Positions 53,789 through 62,750 are shown, numbered from the stretch's first letter. The stretch is 64,000 nucleotides of DNA from Burkholderia sp. BCC1644 (GCF_902833225.1 NZ_CADFEI010000003.1:434001-498000), one strand, 5' to 3'. The notes: generated by a model not told the origin, from the letters alone. Translations and numbers: made by a program.

Positions 53789-54379
53789 ATGACAGCCGCT
53801 TTCGATCGCGTGCGGGACCAGGCGTTGCAAACGCTGCAATCAGCAGCGGCCCGCGCCGATGCACCTGACGCACCGCTGTTCGGCGCACTCATCGCCGCAC
53901 GTGCGTGTCGCAACGAGCATGCGCTGCTGGGTCTCTCTCCAGCACAATTCGCCGGCTTGCTTGCCCGGCAGTTTTCGCACCTGACTCCCGCCGAGACCAC
54001 CGCACTCACGCCGACGGTCGCGTTGGCACTATTGCCCGCGGCCCACGCCGAGTTCGTCGCGACGCTGCACACGCGACTGATGGACGACGCGAATCCCGCC
54101 GTCGCCCGCGACGATGCCGACTGCCTCGCATCGATCATCGCGCATGCGTGCCTGCGCCCCGACCATCTGTGGCGCGATCTCGGGCTCGACGGGCGCGACG
54201 CGGTATCCGCGATGCTCGATCGCTATTTCCCCGCGCTTGCCGCGCGCAACGTCACCCACCTGCGCTGGAAGAAATTCCTCGCACTGGAAGTGGCCGCCTC
54301 ACTCGGCGTACCGCCAGGCCCGGCACCCGGATGCCCGGGCTGCGAGGATTTCGGTTTCTGCTTTCCTCACGCGCGATAA
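53789..54379 (+). CDS. nifQ: NifQ-like molybdenum-handling protein, one conserved Cys missing
   Basis: A 196-residue protein with the NifQ layout: helical body, the Arg/Trp/Lys element THLRWKKFLALEVAASLG and a C-terminal cysteine cluster. NifQ normally has Cx4Cx2Cx5C, which carries a Mo-Fe-S cluster given to FeMo-cofactor synthesis. Here Cys182, Cys185 and Cys191 are present, but the first position is Gly177. No nif genes are in the window. Together with the molbindin before it, it points to molybdenum storage or delivery for a use other than nitrogenase, or to a relic. Other cysteines (Cys43, Cys112, Cys119 region) might substitute. Confidence 0.82.
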   Translation: MTAAFDRVRDQALQTLQSAAARADAPDAPLFGALIAARACRNEHALLGLSPAQFAGLLARQFSHLTPAETTALTPTVALALLPAAHAEFVATLHTRLMDDANPAVARDDADCLASIIAHACLRPDHLWRDLGLDGRDAVSAMLDRYFPALAARNVTHLRWKKFLALEVAASLGVPPGPAPGCPGCEDFGFCFPHAR

Positions 54380-54490
54380 CCATCACGGCGACCTGAGCGC
54401 TTGCGTCATCGCCGTCATGGACGGGTACGCGACGCATATCCCATAAATGGTCACCTTGAAGCGCGCGTCGCCTGCCGTCCATGACTGCGG

Positions 54491-55552
54491 TCAATGCCGA
54501 TGCCGGTGATGAATGTCCGGAAAGTGCGCGTGACTGTGCGTGATCGGCAGATGCACGTGCGGATGCGAGTGCGGTTCGTTGCCGTCGTACTCAAAATCAT
54601 GCGTGTGCTGGTGATGTTCGTCGTGCCGATGCCGGTGCGTGTGCTCGAGCCGCTCGTGCTCATGCGTGTGCTCATGCCGTTCGCGCACGTGCAGCCAGAT
54701 ACCGAGCGCCATCAACACGGCGGCGACCCAGAAAGTTGCCGGCGGCAGCGCGGGCCAGATCAGCAGCGACAGCACGACGCCGAACAGCGGAGCGATCGAG
54801 AAATACGCACCGGTGCGCGCGCTGCCGAGATGGCGTAGCGCAACGACGAACAGCACCAGGCTGATCCCGTAGCCGCCGAGCCCCGTCAACATTGCAGCAG
54901 CCGTGACCGGTGCGGCGGGCAACGTCGCGCCGGTCGCCAGCGCAATACCGATGTTCACCGGCCCGGCGATCAGCCCTTTCACGCACGCGATGACCATCGC
55001 GTCGTTCGCGGCGACCTTGCGGGTCAGGTTGTTGTCGATCGCCCAGCACAGACATGCACCGACGATCAGCAGCGCGCCCACCGGCACGCCGGCCCGACCC
55101 GGCACCCACGACAGCAGCGTGCCGCCCACGACGATCGCGACCATGCCGAGAAACACCTGTGTATCCACGTTCTCGCGAAACACGACCCATGCGATGACGG
55201 CCGTCAGCACGCCCTCGAGATTGAGCAGCAGCGCGCTGGTCGCCGCTGGTGTGCTCGACAGCCCGAGCATCAGCAACGCTGGGCCGGCCACACCGCCCGC
55301 CACGATCGCGCCAGCCAGCCACGGCAGGTCGGCGCGCTGCAGCGGCGCGGCATCCGTCACCGGTGCGCGACGGTTGTGCAGCCTGCGCAGCAGGATCCCG
55401 ATGCCGAGCCCGACGCCGCTGCCAAGATAGAACAGTCCGGCGACCATGAACGGCGACATCGCGCCGACCAGCGCCTTGGCAAGCGGTGTCGCGGCGCCGA
55501 ACAGCGCGGCGGCGGTGAGTGCGACAAGAATCGCGGAATGTCTCGGGTTCAT
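54491..55552 (-). CDS. EamA/DMT transporter with a long histidine-rich tail
   Basis: A 353-residue inner-membrane protein. Residues 1-289 are two EamA repeats (about ten helices; ALFGAATPLAKALVGAMSPF and LLLNLEGVLTAVIAWVVF). Residues 290-353 hold 23 His in 64 residues, in runs such as HEHTHEHERLEHTHRHRH, with Asp and Glu between. Such tails in metal transporters bind Zn, Ni or Co on the cytosolic side, so a metal or metal-chelate substrate, or metal gating, is likely here. It is convergent with nifQ (111 bases apart). Confidence 0.88.
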   Translation of the reverse strand: MNPRHSAILVALTAAALFGAATPLAKALVGAMSPFMVAGLFYLGSGVGLGIGILLRRLHNRRAPVTDAAPLQRADLPWLAGAIVAGGVAGPALLMLGLSSTPAATSALLLNLEGVLTAVIAWVVFRENVDTQVFLGMVAIVVGGTLLSWVPGRAGVPVGALLIVGACLCWAIDNNLTRKVAANDAMVIACVKGLIAGPVNIGIALATGATLPAAPVTAAAMLTGLGGYGISLVLFVVALRHLGSARTGAYFSIAPLFGVVLSLLIWPALPPATFWVAAVLMALGIWLHVRERHEHTHEHERLEHTHRHRHDEHHQHTHDFEYDGNEPHSHPHVHLPITHSHAHFPDIHHRHRH

Positions 55553-55783
55553 GATCCGGCTTGAATTGACGTTGAAAGTCGATGGACGTGACTTCGGATC
55601 AAGTCGGCACGGGCCTTTCGCACCTTTCGAAATGCAAGCTGCAGCGTGCAGCACGACGATCCAGTCGGGATTATCGCGCGTCATCGTGTCGCGACGCCCC
55701 CGACCGGATCGTTCGCATCCTGGCCGGCGGTTCCGCCGAACCTGTTTTAGGAAACCGAATTATTACGTGACGACACCGTAACA

Positions 55784-55810
55784 TTCAGGTATGCAAATCG
55801 TTAACCTGAA
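55784..55810. promoter_or_regulatory. Inverted repeat upstream of the His-rich transporter
   Basis: TTCAGGT (55784-55790) and ACCTGAA (55804-55810) are exact complements 13 bases apart, in an AT-rich stretch 232 bases before the transporter ATG. It may be an operator for this gene. Apart from this and the hairpin at 55919-55946, nothing is seen in 55553-56010. Confidence 0.35.
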
Positions 55811-55918
55811 GATAGCGAGCGCCCGCAGTGCCGATTGACGAGTGTTCTTCGTCCGGTTGCGTTGCCTGTCTTGCTCGGGATAAGTGGGTGCTGGCCGGCA
55901 AGCGCCGGGGAGGCAGTC

Positions 55919-55946
55919 CTGACCTGCCTCTATCGAGGCAGGTCAG
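55919..55946 (-). terminator. Strong hairpin downstream of proQ
   Basis: CTGACCTGCCTC-TATC-GAGGCAGGTCAG is a perfect 12-bp stem with a four-base loop, 65 bases after the proQ stop on the minus strand. There is no T run. It may be a terminator or an RNA 3'-end structure; ProQ proteins bind such hairpins. Confidence 0.6.
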
Positions 55947-56010
55947 TCCATCGTGTCATGCGCCGCATACGACGTTCATGCGGGTACGCGCCGTGCAGTA
56001 AGCGGCGGTA

Positions 56011-56691
56011 TTACTCGTTGCCGGCCACTTGCTGCTCGACCTGTGGTGCGGTATCGGTCTGCGCTTCTGCTGCGTCCACCGCTTGCGGTGCGGCAACGGC
56101 CTCGGCCTGCTGCTCGGCCTTCGGCGGCTGCTGTGCGCCCTTGGCCGCTTGCGCGGCGCCCTTGCCGGGACGGCGTGCCTTCAACCGGCGTGCCCGTGCT
56201 GCGTCGTCATGCGTGACGCGCCCTGCTTCGTTGCCCTGCAGGTCGACGCGCACCGCGTCTTCGACGAGGCACGACCAGTAGCGGTTGCCGCGGCACCACG
56301 TCGACATGGCTTCGCGCAGTTCGGCTTCGGTAAGGCCGACGGCCTGTGCTTCGCGCGCCAGGTCGTCCCAGATGCCGACCTTGAGCGGCACTTTGGGGGC
56401 CGGATTCTTCGGGAACGCGCTCGGAAACTTCCGCTGCAGTTTGCCGATCGCGACGATGACCGGATCGACCGGCGCCGACGGCTTGGCCGAAGCGGGCTTC
56501 GCGCGATGCGGTGCCTTCGCACCGGCACCCGCCTTGGCGCCAGCACCCCGCTTGGCACCGCGGGACGGCTGATCGCCGGACTTCGGCTTCGCACCGGTGT
56601 CCGCCGGCGCTGCCGGCCGCTTCGCGTTGCGCTCCTGCTTGGCCTTCGCTGCGAGCTGCGCCCGCAATTCGGCAAGTTGTTCAAAACCCAT
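56011..56691 (-). CDS. proQ: ProQ/FinO-family RNA chaperone
   Basis: A 226-residue RNA-binding protein. A basic Ala/Lys/Pro-rich N-terminal region (residues 20-78) precedes the FinO/ProQ domain (about 80-155): KLQRKFPSAFPKNPAPKVPLKVGIWDDL (core residues 88-115) and then LREAMSTWCRGNRYWSCLVEDAVRVDL. An Ala/Gln/Glu-rich tail follows. These proteins bind 3' hairpins of small RNAs and mRNAs and control plasmid or chromosomal gene expression. The ATG gives MGFEQLAELRAQLAAKAKQ; the longer open frame before it lacks support. Confidence 0.9.
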   Translation of the reverse strand: MGFEQLAELRAQLAAKAKQERNAKRPAAPADTGAKPKSGDQPSRGAKRGAGAKAGAGAKAPHRAKPASAKPSAPVDPVIVAIGKLQRKFPSAFPKNPAPKVPLKVGIWDDLAREAQAVGLTEAELREAMSTWCRGNRYWSCLVEDAVRVDLQGNEAGRVTHDDAARARRLKARRPGKGAAQAAKGAQQPPKAEQQAEAVAAPQAVDAAEAQTDTAPQVEQQVAGNE

Positions 56692-57309
56692 AAATTCAAT
56701 CCACCAGGAATATAAGGTGTGGTTCGTGCGGCCATGCCGTGCGGCTCGAAAGCTTCGCCGCCGTGCGGGCGGCCCGTCTGCCGCCGATGCGGACCACGAC
56801 GGGGCCGCATCGCGCACGCCACTCTGTTTTCAGGCACCCGGCCACGATGCCGGACAAGGCAGGAGTGGAAGTATACCGGTACGCGCGGTGGCCGGTTGAC
56901 TCGCCGGTCTGCATTTGCCCGACCCCGGAGGCCGAAAAGGCGTCCGCGCGGTCATGTTGCGCATTATATGGATACGTTTCCGGATGTCACGCCATTCGAG
57001 GCCGTCGCGGAAATCGGGCCAGGCCCGGCTTCGGCACCGGCCCGCATCCGGCGTGCTGCAATCCGCGTGGCGGACGCCGAACGCCGTCGCGCGACACGTC
57101 ACCTGCCCTCCCGGTTGTACCGGGCACGCCGTCGACTCGTTGCGTCCGCATCGATCGTGCCGCGTACGAGAATGCCGGAAAATGCGTAGTATGGCCGCAT
57201 CGACGTCGTCGGCAGCGCACCTCGGCCAGTTTCGCTGCACGCCCGGTCAGCCGGCGATGCTCGCCCTTTGCCTGCGAAAAGAACCGGTTGTACGAAACGG
57301 AGCGGATAC
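56692..57309. other. 618-base divergent gap between proQ and DUF2889 genes
   Basis: No convincing coding frame or RNA gene. It must contain both promoters. GGAG lies 7 bases before the DUF2889 ATG. Confidence 0.5.
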
Positions 57310-57894
57310 ATGGTTCCCCGACACGACATCGCGCACGACGACATCACGCGCGAGGAAATTCACCATCGACACATCGACATGCGCGGCTATCGGCGCAGCG
57401 ACGGCCTGTTCGAAGTGACAGCCTGCCTCGCCGACCGCAAGACCAGCGATTTCACGCCGCCGGGCGGCACGCGGACGGTCGCGGCGCTGTCGCCGATCCA
57501 CGACCTCGGCGTGACGCTGGTCTTCGACGCCGACATGGTCGTTCGCGCGGTTTCGACGTTCATTCGCGCGCATCCGTATGCGCAGTGTCCGGGCGGCGGC
57601 GATTCGCTGCAGGCACTCGTCGGACTGAACATCGGCGCCGGCTGGAACAGCGAGGTCCGCAAACGCCTGCCGTCCTGCGATACGTGCACGCACCTGAAGG
57701 AATTGCTCGGCCCGATCGCCACCACGGCCTATCAGACAATGGTCGGCGTGCGGCAGTCGTCGCTGGACTACCGCGACAGCGAAGGAAGGCCGCTCAAGAT
57801 CGACAGTTGCCACGCGTACGGCGCATCGCGCGATCTCGTGAAACGTCTTTGGCCCGAATACCACCGGCCTTCGTCAGCGGCAAAAAGCAGCTAG
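57310..57894 (+). CDS. DUF2889-family protein
   Basis: A 194-residue cytosolic protein with the DUF2889 pattern: HHRHIDMRGYRRSDGLFEVTACLADRKTSDF (residues 18-48), GGTRTVAALSPIHDLGVTLVFDAD, and the Cys/His cluster SCDTCTHLKELLGPIATTAYQT near residues 127-146, which could bind a metal. Its role is unknown. It appears to be transcribed alone; the next gene is convergent, 90 bases away. Confidence 0.82.
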   Translation: MVPRHDIAHDDITREEIHHRHIDMRGYRRSDGLFEVTACLADRKTSDFTPPGGTRTVAALSPIHDLGVTLVFDADMVVRAVSTFIRAHPYAQCPGGGDSLQALVGLNIGAGWNSEVRKRLPSCDTCTHLKELLGPIATTAYQTMVGVRQSSLDYRDSEGRPLKIDSCHAYGASRDLVKRLWPEYHRPSSAAKSS

Positions 57895-57984
57895 GTTTTG
57901 GGGATTCGGCCGGTTGCTTGTCTTCACGACCGCGTGAGCTGTCCGCCGAACCGCGCCGGCAAGTCGTCGCAGCCACAACCTGCA

Positions 57985-58476
57985 TCAGAAGACGCCCAGC
58001 GCGAGTCCCGCGGCAAGACCTGCACCGAGCTCCGCGCAGCGCACGAGATCATCGCCGTCGATCGTCTTCGCCGCGAGAATACGCTCCGGCGTCTGCGCGT
58101 GCGTACAGACGATCAGGCCCGGCGCCACGTTCTTCAGCCGCCATCCGGTCGCGATCCGGTCGATCTGGCGCAACGCGTTCTGTCCGTCGCTGCCCGCGCA
58201 AATCATTGCCGCATACGGGCGACCGTTCACGCGATCGAGCGCCGCGTAGTAGCAGCGATCGAAAAAGTCCTTCATCAGCCCGGACATCGCCGCGAGATTC
58301 TCCGGCGTCGCAAACAGGTATGCGTCGGCGGCCAGCACGTCGTCTGCGCTCGTCGCGTCCGCACGCTGCAGCCTGACGTCGATGCCGGCCTGCTCGCGCG
58401 CCGCGCCGGCAGCCGCTTCGGCCATCTGTTGCGTGCCCCCGGTCATCGTGTGATAGACAATCAACAGCGTCTTCAT
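57985..58476 (-). CDS. Flavodoxin-like NAD(P)H:FMN protein (WrbA-related)
   Basis: A 163-residue flavodoxin-fold protein. VYHTMTGGTQQMAEAAAGA at residues 7-25 is the phosphate-binding loop of FMN, and YLFATPENLAAMSGLMKDFFDR near residue 78 is the second flavin loop. It is shorter than WrbA (about 198 residues), matching the small flavodoxin-family proteins found in Burkholderia. It lies 108 bases after the TetR gene on the same strand and may be co-transcribed. Substrate unknown; a quinone or nitro reductase role is possible. Confidence 0.85.
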   Translation of the reverse strand: MKTLLIVYHTMTGGTQQMAEAAAGAAREQAGIDVRLQRADATSADDVLAADAYLFATPENLAAMSGLMKDFFDRCYYAALDRVNGRPYAAMICAGSDGQNALRQIDRIATGWRLKNVAPGLIVCTHAQTPERILAAKTIDGDDLVRCAELGAGLAAGLALGVF

Positions 58477-58584
58477 GCGTAATCGCTCGCGTTCGGCTTC
58501 AGGTGCGACGGCGCATCGATGCTGCGCGCACCGCTCGCGCGCATCGCGCCGGCTCCGCTTCGCGCAGGGCATCCCGATGCATGG

Positions 58585-59238
58585 TCAATCCTGCGTGGCG
58601 CGCATTGCATCGCCGTCGTCCGGCCGCGCGTAGTACGCGAGAAACATGTCGGCCGCGGATTCCGCGACTTTCCGTTGCTCCTGCGCCGTGAGCGGCGGCT
58701 GGCCCATCGTGATCTGCGGCCAGAACGCAAATGCCTTCACGACGCCATGCAATTGATGCGCGGCGAACAACGGATCGGTGACCGACAGGCGGCCGGCCGC
58801 CGCGGCCGCCCGCACCCAGACCGTCATGTCTTCCTCGCGCTCGCCGAGACGCTCGACCATGTCGCGCGCGCGCTCCGGCGAATGGATCGCCGCGCCGATC
58901 GCCACGCGCGCAAGTGCGAGAAATGCCTCGTCGTTCAGCAAGCGCAATTTGCGGTCCAGCAACGCGAGCAGTTGCTCGCGCAGCGGCACGTCGGCGCGAT
59001 AGGTCGGCGAACCGCCGGTCTGCGTCGCCTCCCACAACTTGTGCAGGATCGCTGCAAACAGCGTTTCCTTACCGGGAAAGTGGTTATAGACCGTGCGCTT
59101 CGACACGTCCGCGCGCGCAGCGATACGATCCATGCTGGTCGCATCGTAGCCCGCCGCGAGAAATTCCTCGATCGCCGCATCGACGATGGCCGCGCGCTTT
59201 CGATCAGTCAGGCGCAGGTGGGGAGTGCTGGTATCCAT
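58585..59238 (-). CDS. TetR-family regulator (AefR-like)
   Basis: A 217-residue TetR protein with HTH at 10-58 (RKRAAIVDAAIEEFLAAGYDATSMDRIAARADVSKRTVYNHF, quoted around the turn) and a TetR_C_7/AefR-type C-terminal domain (RVAIGAAIHSPERARDMVERLGEREED). It is divergent from the metallo-hydrolase gene; the 83-base gap contains a TetR-type palindrome, so it likely represses that gene and itself. Confidence 0.92.
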   Translation of the reverse strand: MDTSTPHLRLTDRKRAAIVDAAIEEFLAAGYDATSMDRIAARADVSKRTVYNHFPGKETLFAAILHKLWEATQTGGSPTYRADVPLREQLLALLDRKLRLLNDEAFLALARVAIGAAIHSPERARDMVERLGEREEDMTVWVRAAAAAGRLSVTDPLFAAHQLHGVVKAFAFWPQITMGQPPLTAQEQRKVAESAADMFLAYYARPDDGDAMRATQD

Positions 59239-59282
59239 ACGAAAATTTTACACCGGACAGTTTACTTATCCAAAAAATAAAC

Positions 59283-59298
59283 TACACTGTTTAGTGTA
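59283..59298. promoter_or_regulatory. Operator palindrome between TetR and metallo-hydrolase genes
   Basis: TACACT-GTTT-AGTGTA is a perfect 6-bp inverted repeat, 23 bases before the metallo-hydrolase start codon. TACACCG at 59249-59255 could be a second, degenerate half-site. It is the only strong palindrome in the divergent gap. Confidence 0.6.
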
Positions 59299-59321
59299 CT
59301 TTATCCTCCGGACGAACCGAC

Positions 59322-60446
59322 ATGGCATCGCCTCTCGTTTTGATTCACCGCATTCTGGGTTTTGCGGCCGCCCGGCGCGGCCGCGCGCTGTCCGGCGGTT
59401 CGCCGCAGCACAACGGCGAACGCTTCGCCAATGTCGCGCCGCGTCCGGTCGAAGGATTCGGCAAGACGCTCGGGATCGCGTGGAACATGCTGGTCAACAA
59501 GCCGCGCAACACCGTGCCGACCAGTGCATTGCCCATCGATTCGCTGACTCGCGCGGCGCTCGACGCGGCGCCCGATCGCAGCCTGTACCGGCTTGGCCAT
59601 TCGACGCTGCTGCTCAAGCTGCGCGGCGAATTCTGGCTGACCGACCCCGTATTCGCCGAGCGTGCGTCGCCGTTCCGGCACGTCGGCCCCAAGCGCTTCC
59701 ATGCGCCGCCGATCGCGCTTGAGGATCTCCCGCCGCTGCGCGGTGTGATCCTGTCGCACGATCACTACGATCACCTCGACCGCGACACGGTGCTGGCGCT
59801 TGCCGCAACCACCGATGTGTTCGTGACCACGCTGGGCGTCGGCGACCGCCTGATCGAATGGGGCATCGACGCAACAAAGGTCCGGCAGCTCGACTGGTGG
59901 CAGAGTGTCGACGTGGCCGGCCTGACACTGACGGCAACCCCCGCGCAGCACTTTTCCGGGCGCAGCCTGTTCGACGGCAACAGCACGCTGTGGGCATCGT
60001 GGGTCATCGTCGACGACGACCTGCGCGTGTTCTTCAGCGGCGACACCGGCTACTTCGACGGGTTCCGGACGATCGGCGAGCGCCTCGGACCGTTCGACGT
60101 GACGTTGATTGAAACAGGCGCCTATGATGCGCAATGGCCGTACGTGCACATGCAGCCGGAAGAAACCGTCCAGGCGCACATCGATTTGCGCGGACGCTGG
60201 CTGGTCCCGATCCATAACGGCACGTTCGATCTTGCAATGCATCGCTGGCAGGAGCCGTTCGAGCGTGTCACGGCACTGGCTCTCGTGCGCGGCATCGAAC
60301 TGTCGACGCCCAGGATCGGCGAGCGCCTCGATCTCGGCACGCCGCACCGCGGTGAGCGGTGGTGGCGCGCCGTCGACGAGCACGCGGCGGCGCCGGCAAC
60401 GAAATCGCGCCGCTGGCAATTTTGCGCGTCGCAGGCGACCAAGTAG
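59322..60446 (+). CDS. Metallo-beta-lactamase-fold hydrolase (NAPE-PLD/UlaG-like)
   Basis: A 374-residue metal-dependent hydrolase. LGHSTLLLKLRGEFWLTDPVF (from residue 91) and the metal-binding HDHYDHLD (146-153) are followed by FSGDTGYFDGF with the bridging Asp and by the late His in VPIHNGTFDLAMH. These features match the N-acylphosphatidylethanolamine phospholipase D-like branch. An N-terminal segment (LVLIHRILGFAAARRG) could be a membrane anchor. A phosphodiester lipid is one possible substrate; it is not shown by the sequence. It is controlled by the divergent TetR gene. Confidence 0.88.
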   Translation: MASPLVLIHRILGFAAARRGRALSGGSPQHNGERFANVAPRPVEGFGKTLGIAWNMLVNKPRNTVPTSALPIDSLTRAALDAAPDRSLYRLGHSTLLLKLRGEFWLTDPVFAERASPFRHVGPKRFHAPPIALEDLPPLRGVILSHDHYDHLDRDTVLALAATTDVFVTTLGVGDRLIEWGIDATKVRQLDWWQSVDVAGLTLTATPAQHFSGRSLFDGNSTLWASWVIVDDDLRVFFSGDTGYFDGFRTIGERLGPFDVTLIETGAYDAQWPYVHMQPEETVQAHIDLRGRWLVPIHNGTFDLAMHRWQEPFERVTALALVRGIELSTPRIGERLDLGTPHRGERWWRAVDEHAAAPATKSRRWQFCASQATK

Positions 60447-60578
60447 GTCCGTCGGTCGTTGTGCCTGCCGTCCGGGAGCGCGCCCATGCCGCGACTCCCG
60501 AAGAAAGGCGCATGTGTTGCCGGGGCACCTGTACACCGACGGCCTGCCTGACCACCCGCTTACCTGAATAGAGAAGTC

Positions 60579-61595
60579 ATGCATCTGGCACCCGTCCGAT
60601 ACACACCCGGCCAACGAGACGACGACGTCGCCATCGCTGCATCCAACCAGGCAGACCAACAGTCGACCAACCGCAGCCGCGTGTGCGATCTGCGGCAGGC
60701 ACTCGCAACGCGCGTCGCGAGATGGACCGAAGGCGCCGACCACGTCACCACGGCCATTCCGAACCTGAGCTTCCATCGCAGGGAAGCGCCGACGCAGCCG
60801 ATGGAGTGCATGGTCGAGCCGAGCTTCGGTCTCGTCGTTCAGGGCACGAAGCGGGTCATTCAGAGCGGCGACGCTTATATCTACGACGCCAACCGTTTTC
60901 TGATCACGTCGCTCGATTTGCCTGGCTCGACGCAAGTCATCGAGGCCAGCCACGAGGAGCCGTTTCTCGGGATCGGGCTCAAGCTCGATTTTCACGTCCT
61001 CGCGGAACTGATGATGCAGGTCGCACCGGATCACGACGATGCGCCCGTGGGCCGCGGCCTCGTCGTCGGCGACATGACCGAACCGCTGTTCGATGCACTC
61101 AACCGGTTGCTGGCGTTGCTGGACGACCCGAACGCCATCCCCGTTCTCGCACCGTACGTCGAGCGGGAAATCTACTATCGGCTGCTGACGAGCGACCAGG
61201 GCGCTCGCCTGCGTCAGATCGCGTCCGCCGGCAGCCAGGGCAACCGCGTGTCACGTGCGATCCGTTGGCTGCGGGCCCACTATGACGAGTCGCTGCGGGT
61301 CGACGATCTCGCGGCGCAGGTTCAGATGAGCAGTTCGACCTTCCATCACCACTTCCGTCAGCTCACGGGCATGAGTCCGCTGCAGTACCAGAAATGGATA
61401 CGGCTCAACGAGGCACGTCGGCTGATGCTGTCCGAGCGACTCGACGCTGCGTCGGCATCGTTCAGGGTCGGGTATGCGAGCCCGACCCAGTTCAATCGGG
61501 AATACAGCCGGTTGTTCGGCAATTCACCGCGGCGAGATATCGATAGCCTGCGGAGCGGGACGGATGTCGTTCTGTCAATCGCGGCAAGCTATTGA
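60579..61595 (+). CDS. AraC-family regulator with AraC_N domain
   Basis: A 338-residue regulator. The N-terminal ligand-binding domain (about 50-215: MECMVEPSFGLVVQGTKRVI, then ANRFLITSLDLPG) is of the AraC_N type seen in YqhC-like proteins, which often control aldehyde or oxidoreductase genes. The C-terminal double HTH (about 238-330) has ESLRVDDLAAQVQMSSSTFHHHFRQLTG (first motif) and VGYASPTQFNREYSRLFG. It follows the metallo-hydrolase gene by 132 bases. Its target is not obvious. Confidence 0.9.
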   Translation: MHLAPVRYTPGQRDDDVAIAASNQADQQSTNRSRVCDLRQALATRVARWTEGADHVTTAIPNLSFHRREAPTQPMECMVEPSFGLVVQGTKRVIQSGDAYIYDANRFLITSLDLPGSTQVIEASHEEPFLGIGLKLDFHVLAELMMQVAPDHDDAPVGRGLVVGDMTEPLFDALNRLLALLDDPNAIPVLAPYVEREIYYRLLTSDQGARLRQIASAGSQGNRVSRAIRWLRAHYDESLRVDDLAAQVQMSSSTFHHHFRQLTGMSPLQYQKWIRLNEARRLMLSERLDAASASFRVGYASPTQFNREYSRLFGNSPRRDIDSLRSGTDVVLSIAASY

Positions 61596-61999
61596 TCGCA
61601 GGCAACGATCTCGGAGATGCGGGGCGCCCTGCTTTGGCGGGATCCACAGCATTGCAGGATCGGCTCAATGCGTAAGTGATCAGGTCGGTTGAATCGAGTG
61701 CGCGACAGGGCGTGTGTGCCTTTCCCACTCACGATCAATTGTTCAGCATCTGTCCGGCGAATTCCCTTTGAAGGCCTTGAGCGTCGTGACGACCGCATTC
61801 AAGGGGGCGCGCATCCAGACTCATGGGCGATCTGTTGTTGACAGGCAGTCACCCATCTCATCCCTGAACCTATGTGGGCTCACCTCTCTCGACGACCGAG
61901 GCACCTGTTCCAGTGTTCACGTCCCTGGTCGCAAATTTCTCATCGATCGATTTCTCCTGAGACGTCGCGGTTCAACGGATCGTGCGACTGACGCGATGC

Positions 62000-62015
62000 G
62001 TTGTCACGTGACAAC
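62000..62015. promoter_or_regulatory. parS site 1, perfect palindrome
   Basis: GTTGTCACGTGACAAC, a fully symmetric 16-bp site. It is the most distant of the five, 1.4 kb before parA. Confidence 0.88.
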
Positions 62016-62734
62016 TCGGGTTGATTATCGGCATGACGTGTCGGATCTGGGCGTCGACATGGTTCCATGATGGCCCCGACCAGTAGCAAATCTGCTTCCT
62101 TCAGGTCTGGATCATCGAAAACGTCTTATTAACTACGAAATACGTATCCAAACCTACAAATCGTGTCGCTCATGAGTGCATCGATGACGACGGCGGGTGG
62201 AAATATCATACGCCCCTATTTCCGCCGGCGATCCTGCTCATTTCGCGTGAAACAACATGAAGAATGTAGCGCAAGCCATTGCCACACAAGGATTTCCGAG
62301 AACGCTCCATTTTTCGAAAATGTTTCACGATCCGGCCCGTTTGCGTTGTCGCAGGTCCCTCGACGGGCGAATTCCCACCGATTCGCCCGCTCCAGTGCGT
62401 CGCGGTCGTAGACAGGACTCCAGGATGTATTGGCGGCAACGCGAGCGTACGACGAAGCCACACCCCTCCCCTGCTGACGGTTGGACGAGACGGAGCTACG
62501 GCGGGGCCTCTCTATAAATGGGGCCATATCATGGATATCCGCAACGCGCTTCGCCGGATATATCTGTCCGTGCAGCCGCTAAGCTCACGCGAGGACGAGC
62601 GCGTGCGTGGGCAGGTAGCCGGTGACACCGACTCCAGACCGATAGGTCACTCGTCGACTCACCATCTTCAGGCGTGCATCTACAACGACAACTGAGGACT
62701 TCCTGTCGATCAAACGACCTCGCCCGGAGTTTCG

Positions 62735-62750
62735 GTTGTCACGTGACAAC
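62735..62750. promoter_or_regulatory. parS site 2, perfect palindrome
   Basis: GTTGTCACGTGACAAC, identical to site 1 over all 16 bases. Confidence 0.88.

Noticed and set aside
53789..54379. Evidence for nitrogen fixation from the nifQ-like gene
   Set aside because: No nitrogenase or cofactor genes are in the window and a cluster cysteine is missing, so diazotrophy cannot be claimed.
62531..62695. A 54-codon frame between parS sites 1 and 2
   Set aside because: No ribosome-binding site and no recognisable protein; the region is best read as centromere DNA.
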